In this document: in pieces, positions 14,470-22,010 of the stretch
Numbering within the stretch: position 1 is the first letter of the stretch
How the letters are laid out: each line of letters opens with the position of its first letter
Virus record (IMG/VR): IMGVR_UViG_3300028423_000793
Span: 1 to 42,448 of that record
Length of the DNA: 42,448 nt
Direction: 5' to 3' (one strand)
Source of the DNA: a virus
Notes under the pieces: model-generated
Databases searched by the model: none
What the model saw: the letters and a program-made list of their open reading frames with translations, nothing else
What the model was told of the DNA's origin: nothing
Translations under genes and position numbers: made by a program

Positions 14470-17200
14470 GGGTTAGATCCCAATCCAGTGTTCCGAGAAG
14501 ATTGTTAATTTTTTTGGTTACAATTGCTTCCTCCATTTCGTCATTATCGAATGGAAGTTCTTTATACCATTGTGGAATGCGTTTCAAGTCTGTTGGAATG
14601 CCAATACTTGTCATGCCGAGCGGGTTGGGCTTGAGTTTGCATACAATGGTTTTCATACCATCAGCAATTTCCATGCTGTATTGGTCCTTATGCATTTTGC
14701 GCAGGCGGTTATAGTTGATAGCTGCCATGACATGACCCACTCCGCACTTTCCAGTGCGTTCCCACTGCTTGGTATATTTTGTAAGATTATTTACTGCTTT
14801 TGGCGTTCCTTTCTCCCAGGGTTGCATGTTTCGGAAAGTTTGACGAAACTCTTTAATATGCTCGATTACCTGTTCTTCACCAGCACCTTCCAGTGTTTCA
14901 AGCAAGATGTTCTTGAGAAAATCTTGCATGTATTCTGGTGTATCAGAACGTTTAATTTCCAATCCCATTACCTTGAGTTTGCCGGCTTTGCCGTCAATAT
15001 CCATACGGGTTCCTTCGTCGTCGACAACAAGGATACCATAACGCTTTTTACTAATGAATAGTCCTTTGAGTCCTACTGTTTCTCTGGCGGCCGCGATAAT
15101 ACGACCATATTTTTCTGGACAGTTGTGTGCTCTTTCCATGTAGTTTGGAAATGTTTCGTTTACTTGCTCTCCAACCGTGTCATACAGTTCGATAACAGTG
15201 TCCTTATCCCATTTGAATTCTCCACTTTTGATTTGTTCACGGAAAACAGGGTAAGCACTAAAATAAACAGAGTCAGTATCACCATAGATAATACTGTCAC
15301 CAACGTGGTTGTATTCCCCGGTCAAGACATTGTTGGTTTCCGCAGCCATATGACGAGCGATGCAGCGTCCTGTGAGTGTTGTGCTTTGTCCAAGGCGTTG
15401 GTCGAAAAAACGACAATGTGGGTTGAGCAGAGCACCATACAGTGAGTTAAGGTTAATTTTCTTCACCAGCTGGCGCTTATCCCAGAAATTAAATTCAGCC
15501 TCGTCTTTGCCTTTGGCTGATTTAGCTTTCTTTTGCAGTTCCTTTCTTTCTGCATACCAGCGTTCTAGCAGACCAGGAACAACACCTTGTAATTCGAATG
15601 TGAAGATGGTTCCGTTACTTGTCAAGCACCAGGGTTGCCCCCGTTCAAAAACCAGATCATAAATCTCAGCACCGGAAGTTTCATAACTAGTGCCATCTTC
15701 AAAATCAATCCACAGTGTTTTTTCACGATCCTTTTCCATGACAAGGTTATATTCTTCACATGCAAAACGGCCTTCCCAGTATTTTGGAAATGGACTATCC
15801 AATAGGCTTTTGCCGAATCGGAATACTTCTTGGACATTTTCAGGATCTCTTACGTGTTTGTTGAATCCTTTGGATTTCTTGATTTGCTCTACAAGGCCTG
15901 TGTTGGTATAATCATGGCGTATTTGCCCGACAATACATTCAGGACTCATGTTACAAGCTCGCAAAATTGACGGGTAAAGCGAGTTAAGGTCCATGCTTCC
16001 AATCCAGTCATGTAGCCCTTTGACAGGAGTTGCAACATACGCACCTGCGGCTGGAATATGCTCATTTCCGCTAGCTTTATCAGGAACGATAAGTCCGCGA
16101 CTGTGTGCTTCGTTGATAATTGCTTGTTCTGTCTGTGCAACCGCTCCCATGGTTGTTTGCAACAGCACCGTGTTTGAATGTGCTAGGAGATTTGCCTGGT
16201 CAATATATTGTAGCTTGTCATCCAGCTTGCGCAACAGGTCTGTATCTTGAATGTTATATGCAATGAATTTTTCAAAGTCATTATTATAGAGTTGATCTAG
16301 GGTCCCTTCGTATTCAACCTTTTTCTCACCTAGTTCATGCTCCGCAATAGCATCAAGACTGTAGCTGTGCATTTCATGGTAAGTATATTTCTTGTAAAGT
16401 TCCTGGTAGTCCAAATGGACTCTTCCGACCAAATCATAGGTCTCGTGTTCTTTTCCGTAACGCTCGAACATGCGTTTCTTGGGATACTGTCCCCACAAGC
16501 AAAATTTACGTGTATAATCTTTGCCGATTACACGAGAAATACGGTTAACTGTGTATGGAATATCGAAGCCTTCAGAGTTCCAACCTGACAGTATATCAGC
16601 ATCATCCACTAGCTCAATAAACATGCGTATGAGCTCTTCCTCACTGTCCATGAGAAAGACGTTGTCAAACCGTGACACGATTTCATTGGCAGTATCTTGT
16701 GTCATGCCCTTTGGCTTGATTACAAGACAGACAGTTTTGTCGAGCCAGTTGAGGTGAATACCAATTGCTGTAATCATATTGAAAGGGTCTTCGGGTGGTG
16801 CAAAGCCTAGGTCTTTGTTGAAGTCAACCTCAATATCGAAAAACGCAACATTTAGATTTGGGACAGGTGCATCCATGTAATTGTCAGCAAGACAACGGAA
16901 TACAACATTCATATCGCTTTCAAACAAACGTTTGTCTGACATAGCTTTCTTTTCTTTATGAAAAGCTTTGCCACTCGTTGTCTGAAACCTGCTCAGGCTG
17001 TCACCAAAAATACTCTTGTATGATCCGTTAGGATCTGGGTAATAGAAAACATAACGAGCAGGATATTGCGTATGAACACGCTCACCTTGCTCATTACGTT
17101 CAACGACAAAAATAGTGTCACGATCGCGATCGTGTAAAGCGTCAACGTAAATTTTAGTTCTCCTGATTAAATATTTTGTGATAGTTTCTTCAAGACACAT
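14426..17200 (-). CDS. 43: family B DNA polymerase (T4 gp43 type), up to 924 aa
   Basis: The replicative polymerase with 3'-5' proofreading. Exo I FFDIEVDFNKD (about 120-130), Exo II ILSGWNSEGFDIPY (about 203-216) and Exo III YNIQDTDLL are present. Polymerase motif A is DLNSLYPSILRACNMSPE, motif B KKINLNSLYGALLNP and motif C YGDTDSVYF. The last residues TTFDNLFDF match the gp43 clamp-binding tail type. The ATG at 17200 overlaps the previous gene and has a weak ribosome site. An AUU codon at 17152 has AGGAG 7 nt upstream, right after that gene's stop, and would give IYVDALHD as N-terminus (908 aa). I keep 17200 as the conservative start. Confidence 0.95.
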   Translation of the reverse strand: MCLEETITKYLIRRTKIYVDALHDRDRDTIFVVERNEQGERVHTQYPARYVFYYPDPNGSYKSIFGDSLSRFQTTSGKAFHKEKKAMSDKRLFESDMNVVFRCLADNYMDAPVPNLNVAFFDIEVDFNKDLGFAPPEDPFNMITAIGIHLNWLDKTVCLVIKPKGMTQDTANEIVSRFDNVFLMDSEEELIRMFIELVDDADILSGWNSEGFDIPYTVNRISRVIGKDYTRKFCLWGQYPKKRMFERYGKEHETYDLVGRVHLDYQELYKKYTYHEMHSYSLDAIAEHELGEKKVEYEGTLDQLYNNDFEKFIAYNIQDTDLLRKLDDKLQYIDQANLLAHSNTVLLQTTMGAVAQTEQAIINEAHSRGLIVPDKASGNEHIPAAGAYVATPVKGLHDWIGSMDLNSLYPSILRACNMSPECIVGQIRHDYTNTGLVEQIKKSKGFNKHVRDPENVQEVFRFGKSLLDSPFPKYWEGRFACEEYNLVMEKDREKTLWIDFEDGTSYETSGAEIYDLVFERGQPWCLTSNGTIFTFELQGVVPGLLERWYAERKELQKKAKSAKGKDEAEFNFWDKRQLVKKINLNSLYGALLNPHCRFFDQRLGQSTTLTGRCIARHMAAETNNVLTGEYNHVGDSIIYGDTDSVYFSAYPVFREQIKSGEFKWDKDTVIELYDTVGEQVNETFPNYMERAHNCPEKYGRIIAAARETVGLKGLFISKKRYGILVVDDEGTRMDIDGKAGKLKVMGLEIKRSDTPEYMQDFLKNILLETLEGAGEEQVIEHIKEFRQTFRNMQPWEKGTPKAVNNLTKYTKQWERTGKCGVGHVMAAINYNRLRKMHKDQYSMEIADGMKTIVCKLKPNPLGMTSIGIPTDLKRIPQWYKELPFDNDEMEEAIVTKKINNLLGTLDWDLTRAESKTTFDNLFDF

Positions 17201-17445
17201 AGCTCAGATAATGCGTCGATACAAACTATTTCATTGTGATATTTATTGTATATAGGTTTAGCATCACGGGCTGAACCCTCATTTCGATCAATATCTTTAA
17301 ACCGAACCTTTTTGGCGGTGATGCCGGTCACTTGTCCGATAACTGTACGAGCACGAGTATACGGGGCCACAACAAAACTTCCAATATGGATTTCTTGACC
17401 CAAGCGATCATATGCGGTGTGTTCTTTACCCAAATACAAATCCAT
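17167..17445 (-). CDS. SH3-like small protein, 92 aa
   Basis: A beta-barrel-like pattern: LGQEIHIGSFVVAPYTRART then VIGQVTGITAKKVRFKDIDR, reminiscent of KOW/SH3-like domains, followed by a short helix. It is similar in layout to the next gene upstream and may be its tandem paralogue. Its stop lies 3 nt before the AGGAG that serves the polymerase's possible AUU start. Confidence 0.7.
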   Translation of the reverse strand: MDLYLGKEHTAYDRLGQEIHIGSFVVAPYTRARTVIGQVTGITAKKVRFKDIDRNEGSARDAKPIYNKYHNEIVCIDALSELCVLKKLSQNI

Positions 17446-17446
17446 A

Positions 17447-17725
17447 TTATGTGTTTTGTTTGCTTGTTGGCTCAGAGCCGGACTCTAACTTCCGCATGGT
17501 TGCTTCTTCTAAGCTAAATTTCATGCAACGATCGGCTTGTGTAAAATGCTCATGGCCTTCAATATAAATGATTGCCGATCCACCCAATTGATGGAATAGG
17601 CCAGTGCTGACACTTGCAATCTGACCGTGTCTTAAACCACGACCAACCAGACCATCAGGATCAATTGGACTATACACAATCCAATCGCCTTTATTCAGTT
17701 CATGTCCGAATATATCAGTAATCAC
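17447..17725 (-). CDS. SH3-like small protein, 92 aa
   Basis: FGHELNKGDWIVYSPIDPDG, then GLRHGQIASVSTGLFHQLGG and SAIIYIEGHEHFTQADRCMK, is an SH3/KOW-like pattern matching the neighbouring 92-residue protein. It starts within the end of the DsbA-like gene (11 nt overlap). Function unknown; a nucleic-acid or polymerase-associated role is only suggested by position. Confidence 0.7.
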   Translation of the reverse strand: MITDIFGHELNKGDWIVYSPIDPDGLVGRGLRHGQIASVSTGLFHQLGGSAIIYIEGHEHFTQADRCMKFSLEEATMRKLESGSEPTSKQNT

Positions 17726-17972
17726 GGCCCACAGCTACCAGAATATCTTCAAGCTCGCTGAGTGATTCCCGCTTGTCATCCAAGTCTGCTTTATATGCAG
17801 TGCGGATAGCTTTGTTAATTGTGGCAGGCTTGAGGTCCATTTCTTCAGCAACAGCTTTAACGGTTTCAGTAAGACCTTCTTTGAGTGCATCGACTTCGGT
17901 ATGTACCTGAATACCTTCAGTAACAATTTGTTTGAGTTTCTTTACTTCTTCTTCAGAAAATGTTCTGCTCAT
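17715..17972 (-). CDS. dsbA: DsbA-like double-stranded DNA binding protein (T4 type), 85 aa
   Basis: An all-helical small protein, MSRTFSEEEVKKLKQIVTEG, with a central VDALKEGLTETVKAVAEEMD and PATINKAIRTAYKADLDDKR. The layout matches T4 DsbA, which binds DNA near late promoters: a helix pair, a 'L.P...NK....YY' helix, then an acidic C-terminal helix. ATG 17972 is chosen because GGAG lies 7 nt upstream; the longer reading from 18029 starts inside a terminator. Assignment by pattern only. Confidence 0.65.
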   Translation of the reverse strand: MSRTFSEEEVKKLKQIVTEGIQVHTEVDALKEGLTETVKAVAEEMDLKPATINKAIRTAYKADLDDKRESLSELEDILVAVGRDY

Positions 17973-17988
17973 AATCAATCTCCGTATA

Positions 17989-18015
17989 AAAAATGGTAAC
18001 GCTTTGAGCGTTACC
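17989..18015 (-). terminator. intrinsic terminator in the leader of the DsbA-like gene
   Basis: A 9-bp stem GGTAACGCT/AGCGTTACC with a 3-nt loop, followed on the minus strand by ATTTTTTAT. It ends transcripts of the 18053-18337 gene. The next promoter's start point would fall inside the stem. Confidence 0.85.
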
Positions 18016-18019
18016 AATA

Positions 18020-18048
18020 AACTTAGCAAAAAATGTTTGTTAAGTCAA
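18020..18048 (-). promoter_or_regulatory. sigma70-like promoter placed ahead of a terminator
   Basis: TTGACT (18048-18043), 17-nt spacer, TAAGTT (18025-18020). Start would be near 18013, so the new RNA lacks the outer bases of the terminator stem. Drives the DsbA-like gene. Confidence 0.6.
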
Positions 18049-18052
18049 CTGT

Positions 18053-18337
18053 TTATTCAATGTAAGCTTCGCCCCGTTCAGTGAGACAGCGGGCAATATG
18101 ACGAGAGCTATTTCCTGAATTGCCCTGTTCAACAATAGAGTTTACAAACGCTTGCCACACAATAGGGTTCTGGGTAATTCCAAGACAAATTGTTTCGGAT
18201 ATTTGAAGTGCATCATAAATGCCTTCAGCCCGGACTTCATATTCTTGTTTTTGGGCACCGGCCTGTTTCTGGTCAATATCTTTACCACGACCAGTGCTGT
18301 GGGGCCAAACGGTAATTTGAACTTTGTAAAGACTCAT
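18053..18337 (-). CDS. hypothetical protein, 94 aa
   Basis: Begins MSLYKVQITVWPHSTGRGKD. A mid-part EYEVRAEGIYDALQISETIC is followed by an Asn/Ser-rich linker and SSRHIARCLTERGEAYIE. The C-terminal pattern (H-x-A-x-C-L-x-E) recurs in the neighbouring 72-residue protein. Start ATG 18337 is preferred over upstream readings, which overlap the neighbour. No function known to me. Confidence 0.7.
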   Translation of the reverse strand: MSLYKVQITVWPHSTGRGKDIDQKQAGAQKQEYEVRAEGIYDALQISETICLGITQNPIVWQAFVNSIVEQGNSGNSSRHIARCLTERGEAYIE

Positions 18338-18365
18338 ATCTTGTATCACTCTTTTGAGAGTCAGT

Positions 18366-18584
18366 TTAAATAGTTTGCTCTGCAAGACACTGGGCAACCA
18401 TGTGCCCAGCAGTAGTATTGGTGTTGTAAGTAATACGGGTCGCAACTACGCCGCGGGTCTTGGCAAGTTCTTTACTATCAGCATTTATGATATTAAGTAG
18501 ATCTGCCAGTCTACGGCGACGAGTTCCTTGTTCTGCCCAAATCCATCCATTTTGAGTTTCGAGAACGGTTATATCACGAAGCAT
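18366..18584 (-). CDS. hypothetical protein, 72 aa
   Basis: Begins MLRDITVLETQNGWIWAEQG; AGGAGGG lies 6 nt before ATG 18584, a near-perfect ribosome site. The end, TAGHMVAQCLAEQTI, resembles the end of the 94-residue neighbour (SRHIARCLTE). Function unknown. Confidence 0.7.
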   Translation of the reverse strand: MLRDITVLETQNGWIWAEQGTRRRRLADLLNIINADSKELAKTRGVVATRITYNTNTTAGHMVAQCLAEQTI

Positions 18585-18602
18585 TAACACCCTCCTAATT
18601 TA

Positions 18603-19076
18603 TCAAGCAGCCGAGTAAACCCGGAATCCTTGACGGTCGACTTCCTTCCAGCCCACCTTGCGATCATATTCATACGTGATGTATTCACCTTCATGATCGT
18701 TGATCATCACGGACTTGCTCTTGATCAGCACAATTTCACGATCGAGGGTAGCAGCCACGGCGCTGGTTTCCGCACTAGAAGCGTCAAACCATCCATCGCT
18801 AAACGAACCACGACGCCCAACTTTTTTGGCAAGCTTGTCGATCTCGACCTCAATTTTGCCGGTTTGTTTGTTGCGGTGGCCCAGCACAATCCAATCGCTG
18901 CGGTCTTCAGCACTCTTGTCGCACTTGGAAGCACCCGAACGGAAGTGCATCTGTTCGTTGGTAGGACGAGCGTTCCAGTTCATCGTGGGCTTGTAGGCAA
19001 ACGTGGCAACGTTTGCAGTTTCGCCGTTGCTGAGTTCAACCGTTTGGCGCCCAACTTTGTAAACATAATCACCCAT
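18603..19076 (-). CDS. hypothetical early protein, 157 aa
   Basis: Not recognised. MGDYVYKVGRQTVELSNGET opens a beta-rich protein. The middle is polar (RSGASKCDKSAEDRSDWIVL) and the end has YITYEYDRKVGWKEVDRQGF. AAGGA upstream of ATG 19076, and an early promoter at 19110-19138. First gene of the unit that continues through 18366 and 18053. Confidence 0.8.
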   Translation of the reverse strand: MGDYVYKVGRQTVELSNGETANVATFAYKPTMNWNARPTNEQMHFRSGASKCDKSAEDRSDWIVLGHRNKQTGKIEVEIDKLAKKVGRRGSFSDGWFDASSAETSAVAATLDREIVLIKSKSVMINDHEGEYITYEYDRKVGWKEVDRQGFRVYSAA

Positions 19077-19109
19077 GTCTGTGTTCCTTTCTGCGTTGCT
19101 TACAGTATC

Positions 19110-19138
19110 AATATAACCGATATGCCTTGGTCAGTCAA
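19110..19138 (-). promoter_or_regulatory. early sigma70-like promoter
   Basis: TTGACT (19138-19133), 17-nt spacer, TATATT (19115-19110). Nearly identical to the element at 78-106. The TGA of the 19135-19425 gene is in the -35 box. Confidence 0.85.
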
Positions 19139-19425
19139 GCACTTTCTGTAATTTTTTCAGAAAGAATATTGATGTAAGTTTGCATGAAATCACCCCAAGT
19201 GACCAGAGGACCAATTTCACGGAACATGCGTTCCATAGCCCAGTAAGGCCACTCGTGTTCAATAGCTACTTCGGCAGCCGCGCGAGTAGCACTGCGAGCA
19301 TGACCCGCTTCTCCTCTACCTTCAGCGGCATTGTGATAGCTTGCAAGATTCAAATCTTCTTTGAACTCAGCATAGCCAGGTAGCGGGCACTCAGTGCCCG
19401 CGCGCCAGGGTTTAACAGGCTTCAT
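19135..19425 (-). CDS. hypothetical early protein, 96 aa
   Basis: Begins MKPVKPWRAGTECPLPGYAE. The middle is alanine/arginine rich (GEAGHARSATRAAAEVAIEH) and it ends in an aromatic helix (GDFMQTYINILSEKITESA). GAGG 7 nt before ATG 19425 overlaps the stop of the previous gene. The early codons contain a strong 8-bp hairpin (19383-19401). Function unknown. Confidence 0.75.
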   Translation of the reverse strand: MKPVKPWRAGTECPLPGYAEFKEDLNLASYHNAAEGRGEAGHARSATRAAAEVAIEHEWPYWAMERMFREIGPLVTWGDFMQTYINILSEKITESA

Positions 19426-19426
19426 A

Positions 19427-19810
19427 TCAAACCTCAATTTGGGAAATGTCAATTTCGTCGAAGCCAAACGTAGCAACAATCTGTGCTTCACCCGTCTCGG
19501 TATCAACCAGGACGTCACCAATGCTCATGCTCTTGTGCGGGCAAAGCTCGGTGAGTTTGGAACGATCACCCATGCCATTGCCGATAGCAAACGCCTCTTC
19601 AGGCTGATCAGTGTCAACAGTCATAGTGTGTTGAACGAGGCCATATTCAACTGCCTTGGCAAACGTTTCAGCAAGATCAGCCTCATCAACAAATCCTGCG
19701 GTCAGATCCAGGTAAGTCTTGCCCCATGCAACTTTGCTCCAGCAACCGGCGATGTTCACTTCGTCGGCTTTGGCATCGCTCAGTTGAACTTGAAGAACAC
19801 GGAATGTCAT
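19427..19810 (-). CDS. hypothetical early protein, 127 aa
   Basis: Begins MTFRVLQVQLSDAKADEVNI. A later segment, EEAFAIGNGMGDRSKLTELC, precedes a beta-rich end (VLVDTETGEAQIVATFGFDE). Acidic overall. AAAGGAG leader and an early promoter (19837-19865). No family recognised. Confidence 0.75.
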   Translation of the reverse strand: MTFRVLQVQLSDAKADEVNIAGCWSKVAWGKTYLDLTAGFVDEADLAETFAKAVEYGLVQHTMTVDTDQPEEAFAIGNGMGDRSKLTELCPHKSMSIGDVLVDTETGEAQIVATFGFDEIDISQIEV

Positions 19811-19836
19811 ATCATTTCTCCTTTGCTTACTCTTAC

Positions 19837-19865
19837 ACTATAACCGAAGTGTCTTGGTAAGTCAA
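19837..19865 (-). promoter_or_regulatory. early sigma70-like promoter
   Basis: TTGACT (19865-19860), 17-nt spacer, TATAGT (19842-19837). Same family, with the conserved TAAGCAAAGGAG leader. Confidence 0.8.
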
Positions 19866-19886
19866 CAAAAGAATCGCACTATGTTC

Positions 19887-20000
19887 TTATTTTTGACGAC
19901 CTTTAAGTAGAGCATGGATGAGTTTGGCTTCCTTTCCGGAAATTGGTTTCCGGGAAGTCTTGATTGCTTTATCGACGGCTTGTTTGCTGTATTTAGACAT
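19887..20000 (-). CDS. small basic protein, 37 aa
   Basis: MSKYSKQAVDKAIKTSRKPI is followed by SGKEAKLIHALLKGRQK; strongly basic and helical. The ATG overlaps the preceding stop by 8 nt (ATGTCTAA) and GAGGAAG lies upstream inside the neighbour. A nucleic-acid-binding role is possible from charge only. Confidence 0.6.
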   Translation of the reverse strand: MSKYSKQAVDKAIKTSRKPISGKEAKLIHALLKGRQK

Positions 20001-20154
20001 CTTCTTCCTCGTCCATGAAAAATTCGTTCATTTGAGCCATGTCGGCAACTTCATCCTCGGACATATATTTGAGACATGCCATAATGACAGTATCACGGTC
20101 AAGAATTCCTTCTTCAACCATGTCGAGAATTTTGTCGGTAGCTTGACGAACCAT
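19993..20154 (-). CDS. small acidic conserved phage protein, 53 aa
   Basis: MVRQATDKILDMVEEGILDR, then DTVIMACLKYMSEDEVADMA and an acidic end. The 'L..V..G.L....V...CL.YMSEDEV.DM' pattern is one I recall in small proteins of T4-like cyanophages; no function is known. AAAGGAG leader from promoter 20180-20208. Confidence 0.7.
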   Translation of the reverse strand: MVRQATDKILDMVEEGILDRDTVIMACLKYMSEDEVADMAQMNEFFMDEEEDV

Positions 20155-20179
20155 TTGTATCTCCTTTGCTTACATGTTC

Positions 20180-20208
20180 AATATAAGCAATGTGTCTTGG
20201 TTCGTCAA
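20180..20208 (-). promoter_or_regulatory. early sigma70-like promoter
   Basis: TTGACG (20208-20203), 17-nt spacer, TATATT (20185-20180), with a TTGCTTA/TAAGCAA inverted repeat spanning the -10 and leader. Confidence 0.8.
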
Positions 20209-20214
20209 GCGAAA

Positions 20215-20742
20215 TCAGAACTCATTCGTGGTTTTTGGAATATTGTCTGGACGCATACGTGGTAGACGTCGCATTGGATTGGTGTATGTTATGGGCCAGC
20301 GAGCGGCAAGCAGGCGCCCCTTATCAATACGCGATATATTAACAGTGTCACCTTGGTTACCACCAAGCACATAGAAATCTGTGTCGTCTTCACCAACAGC
20401 GAATCCTACATGACCACCGCGGCCGCGGCTGAACACAAGAACACAACCATAAACTGGTGGTGTTTCATTTCCAAAATGCTTCCAATTCCTTGCCCAATAT
20501 GGATTCTTACCGAGACGACCAACAAAAGGCTCATTTGGCAATGAGTTTTTGATAGCCGTTTCAACATAGTCACCACACCAAGGAAGCTGGTTAGGATCTC
20601 CAAGAAACTTGCGGTCGCTTCTTAGCCAGGCGCTCAGTTCCCTGTTGTCGTGATATTCATGCAAACCGAATACCTTCTTGCCCTCCACAATCCAGGGAAG
20701 TTTTTTGGGCCGGCGAAAGAATCCGAATAATTTGTCAAGCAT
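20215..20742 (-). CDS. CHAP/NlpC-P60-like cysteine peptidase, probable endolysin, 175 aa
   Basis: Probably cleaves peptidoglycan peptides at lysis. QLPWCGDYVETAI (52-64) carries the catalytic Cys56. GCVLVFSRGRGGHVGFAVGE (99-118) carries His111, and VLGGNQGDTVNISRI (125-139) the polar third residue; this is the TIGR02594-type pattern. A basic N-terminal stretch (FFRRPKKLPW) is present but no signal peptide, so a holin would be needed. GAGGAG precedes ATG 20742, and a late-promoter motif lies at 20768-20776. Confidence 0.82.
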   Translation of the reverse strand: MLDKLFGFFRRPKKLPWIVEGKKVFGLHEYHDNRELSAWLRSDRKFLGDPNQLPWCGDYVETAIKNSLPNEPFVGRLGKNPYWARNWKHFGNETPPVYGCVLVFSRGRGGHVGFAVGEDDTDFYVLGGNQGDTVNISRIDKGRLLAARWPITYTNPMRRLPRMRPDNIPKTTNEF

Positions 20743-20767
20743 TTGCTTTCTCCTCGCTATGCAGTGA

Positions 20768-20776
20768 TATTTATTC
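20768..20776 (-). promoter_or_regulatory. T4-type late promoter motif (GAATAAATA)
   Basis: Minus-strand GAATAAATA about 26 nt before the endolysin ATG, overlapping the stop codon of the sulfotransferase-like gene. Fits late expression of a lysis enzyme. Confidence 0.55.
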
Positions 20777-21346
20777 AAAGTTCTTCAACGCTTTGTTGTA
20801 AAGGTCCCAATCACTATGATAGATCTCCATCATGTAATCAAATTTGGGTGATTTGCGAAAATCCTCTTCGGACCATATCTTGGTGCTACGGTTGTTGTGC
20901 GGGACATCATATGTCCAGCCTAGCTCTCTGAGCATTTCTCCGAGCTTCTCCATGGGCCATAGCTTGACAGTGCTGTGTGGAACGTCCAGAAAGCTCTGTT
21001 GTGAATAGAACAGGTTGTCTTTACTTCCTCCAGTTCTGATGAACATGATGAATTCTTCTAGTGACATTTCAGGCAAATTGCGATTACGATTTGCATAGTG
21101 ATAATTCAAAGCACTTGTTGCTCTTTTTATAGGATCGCGTATCACAGTCCAAAATTCAAATTCTGATATGTCTATGTTTTTCTGACGTAGATAGAACTGT
21201 GCTCTTGACAATTTCCAGTGTCCCTTGAACCGTTGTCCATTGGGCATGTCTGGGTCAGCATTCATGAGATCACCAACTGCCCATTTTGTCTTGCAACCTG
21301 TTTTAGGAATATCAATAGTGTATACTTTTTGTGATGGCCATAACAT
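20771..21346 (-). CDS. sulfotransferase-like protein, 191 aa
   Basis: Residues 8-18 (VYTIDIPKTGC) match the 5'-phosphosulfate loop of PAPS sulfotransferases (IPKTG). EFEFWTVIRDPIKRATSALN (about 82-101) matches the 3'-phosphate site (RDP..R..S). A glycan or small-molecule sulfotransferase is the best reading, though a conserved third motif was not identified. ATG 21346 lies 4 nt after the stop of the ATP-grasp-like gene; the longer reading is rejected. Confidence 0.7.
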   Translation of the reverse strand: MLWPSQKVYTIDIPKTGCKTKWAVGDLMNADPDMPNGQRFKGHWKLSRAQFYLRQKNIDISEFEFWTVIRDPIKRATSALNYHYANRNRNLPEMSLEEFIMFIRTGGSKDNLFYSQQSFLDVPHSTVKLWPMEKLGEMLRELGWTYDVPHNNRSTKIWSEEDFRKSPKFDYMMEIYHSDWDLYNKALKNFE

Positions 21347-21350
21347 AGCT

Positions 21351-22010
21351 TTACTTATATAAAAAGCCCAGTCTTTTTGAAGGCAGGTGTCCGTCAGCAT
21401 CGTCAAAGTTTGGAATGAAGGTGTAACCACGAGTGATAAACATATCACAATCCTTTTCACTCATGTCATCCCAAACTGGTATTATTTCTTTAGAATTATC
21501 AGGAAAATCAATACCAGGTCGCAGATGTATTTCGATTATTTTGTCATGTATAAATTCTATATTGAATCTAGGAACATTTTGTAATGATGAAATCCATGAT
21601 GGCAATTTCCAATATGGTGGCTCTATACGACGCCATGCTGCAAATCTATACAAATCTGGGTTCGTTCTATATCCTTGTGCGGCAAAAACCGGACGCAATA
21701 CTTTCCTGTCGTCGACAGTGTCCCAAGAATAATCAATGGTTATATTTGGGCCATGAAAAAAATCGCACCAAAATTCCCCAGGTTTTACTGTTATGTAATC
21801 TCCCGGTTTAATATTGACCCTACGTGCATTCACTCCCATGCCCGAAAGATTATATGTTGGACGAACTATATAATCACCTTGACAAGGAACGCTTGTTCCA
21901 GCTGGACCTGCATTGTATCCTAGTTTTAGTGATAATTCTAATTTGTTGAAGATCCATCTGTGCTTGGGATATTTATTCCAGGCATCACTGTCAGATAGAT
22001 GGTCAGACAA
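21351..22010 (-). CDS. ATP-grasp-like protein, 219 aa
   Basis: Conserved-looking blocks are WIFNKLELSLKLGYNAGPAG (about 19-38), YIVRPTYNLSGMGVNARRV (about 47-65), FNIEFIHDKIIEIHLRPGID (about 149-168) and FDDADGHLPSKRLGFLYK at the end. The order (nucleotide-binding strands, then an E-x-H-R metal-site-like segment, then a closing KR.G) suggests a degenerate ATP-grasp. The start is TTG 22010, overlapping the previous stop by 8 nt (TTGTCTGA). Probably co-expressed with the sulfotransferase-like gene; substrate unknown. Confidence 0.7.
   Translation of the reverse strand: MSDHLSDSDAWNKYPKHRWIFNKLELSLKLGYNAGPAGTSVPCQGDYIVRPTYNLSGMGVNARRVNIKPGDYITVKPGEFWCDFFHGPNITIDYSWDTVDDRKVLRPVFAAQGYRTNPDLYRFAAWRRIEPPYWKLPSWISSLQNVPRFNIEFIHDKIIEIHLRPGIDFPDNSKEIIPVWDDMSEKDCDMFITRGYTFIPNFDDADGHLPSKRLGFLYK

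Noticed and set aside
20768-20776. Ribosome-site-hiding hairpin around the endolysin late promoter
   Set aside because: Only 4 bp (CTTT/AAAG) can pair with the region of the GAGGAG site, too weak to claim the mechanism here.
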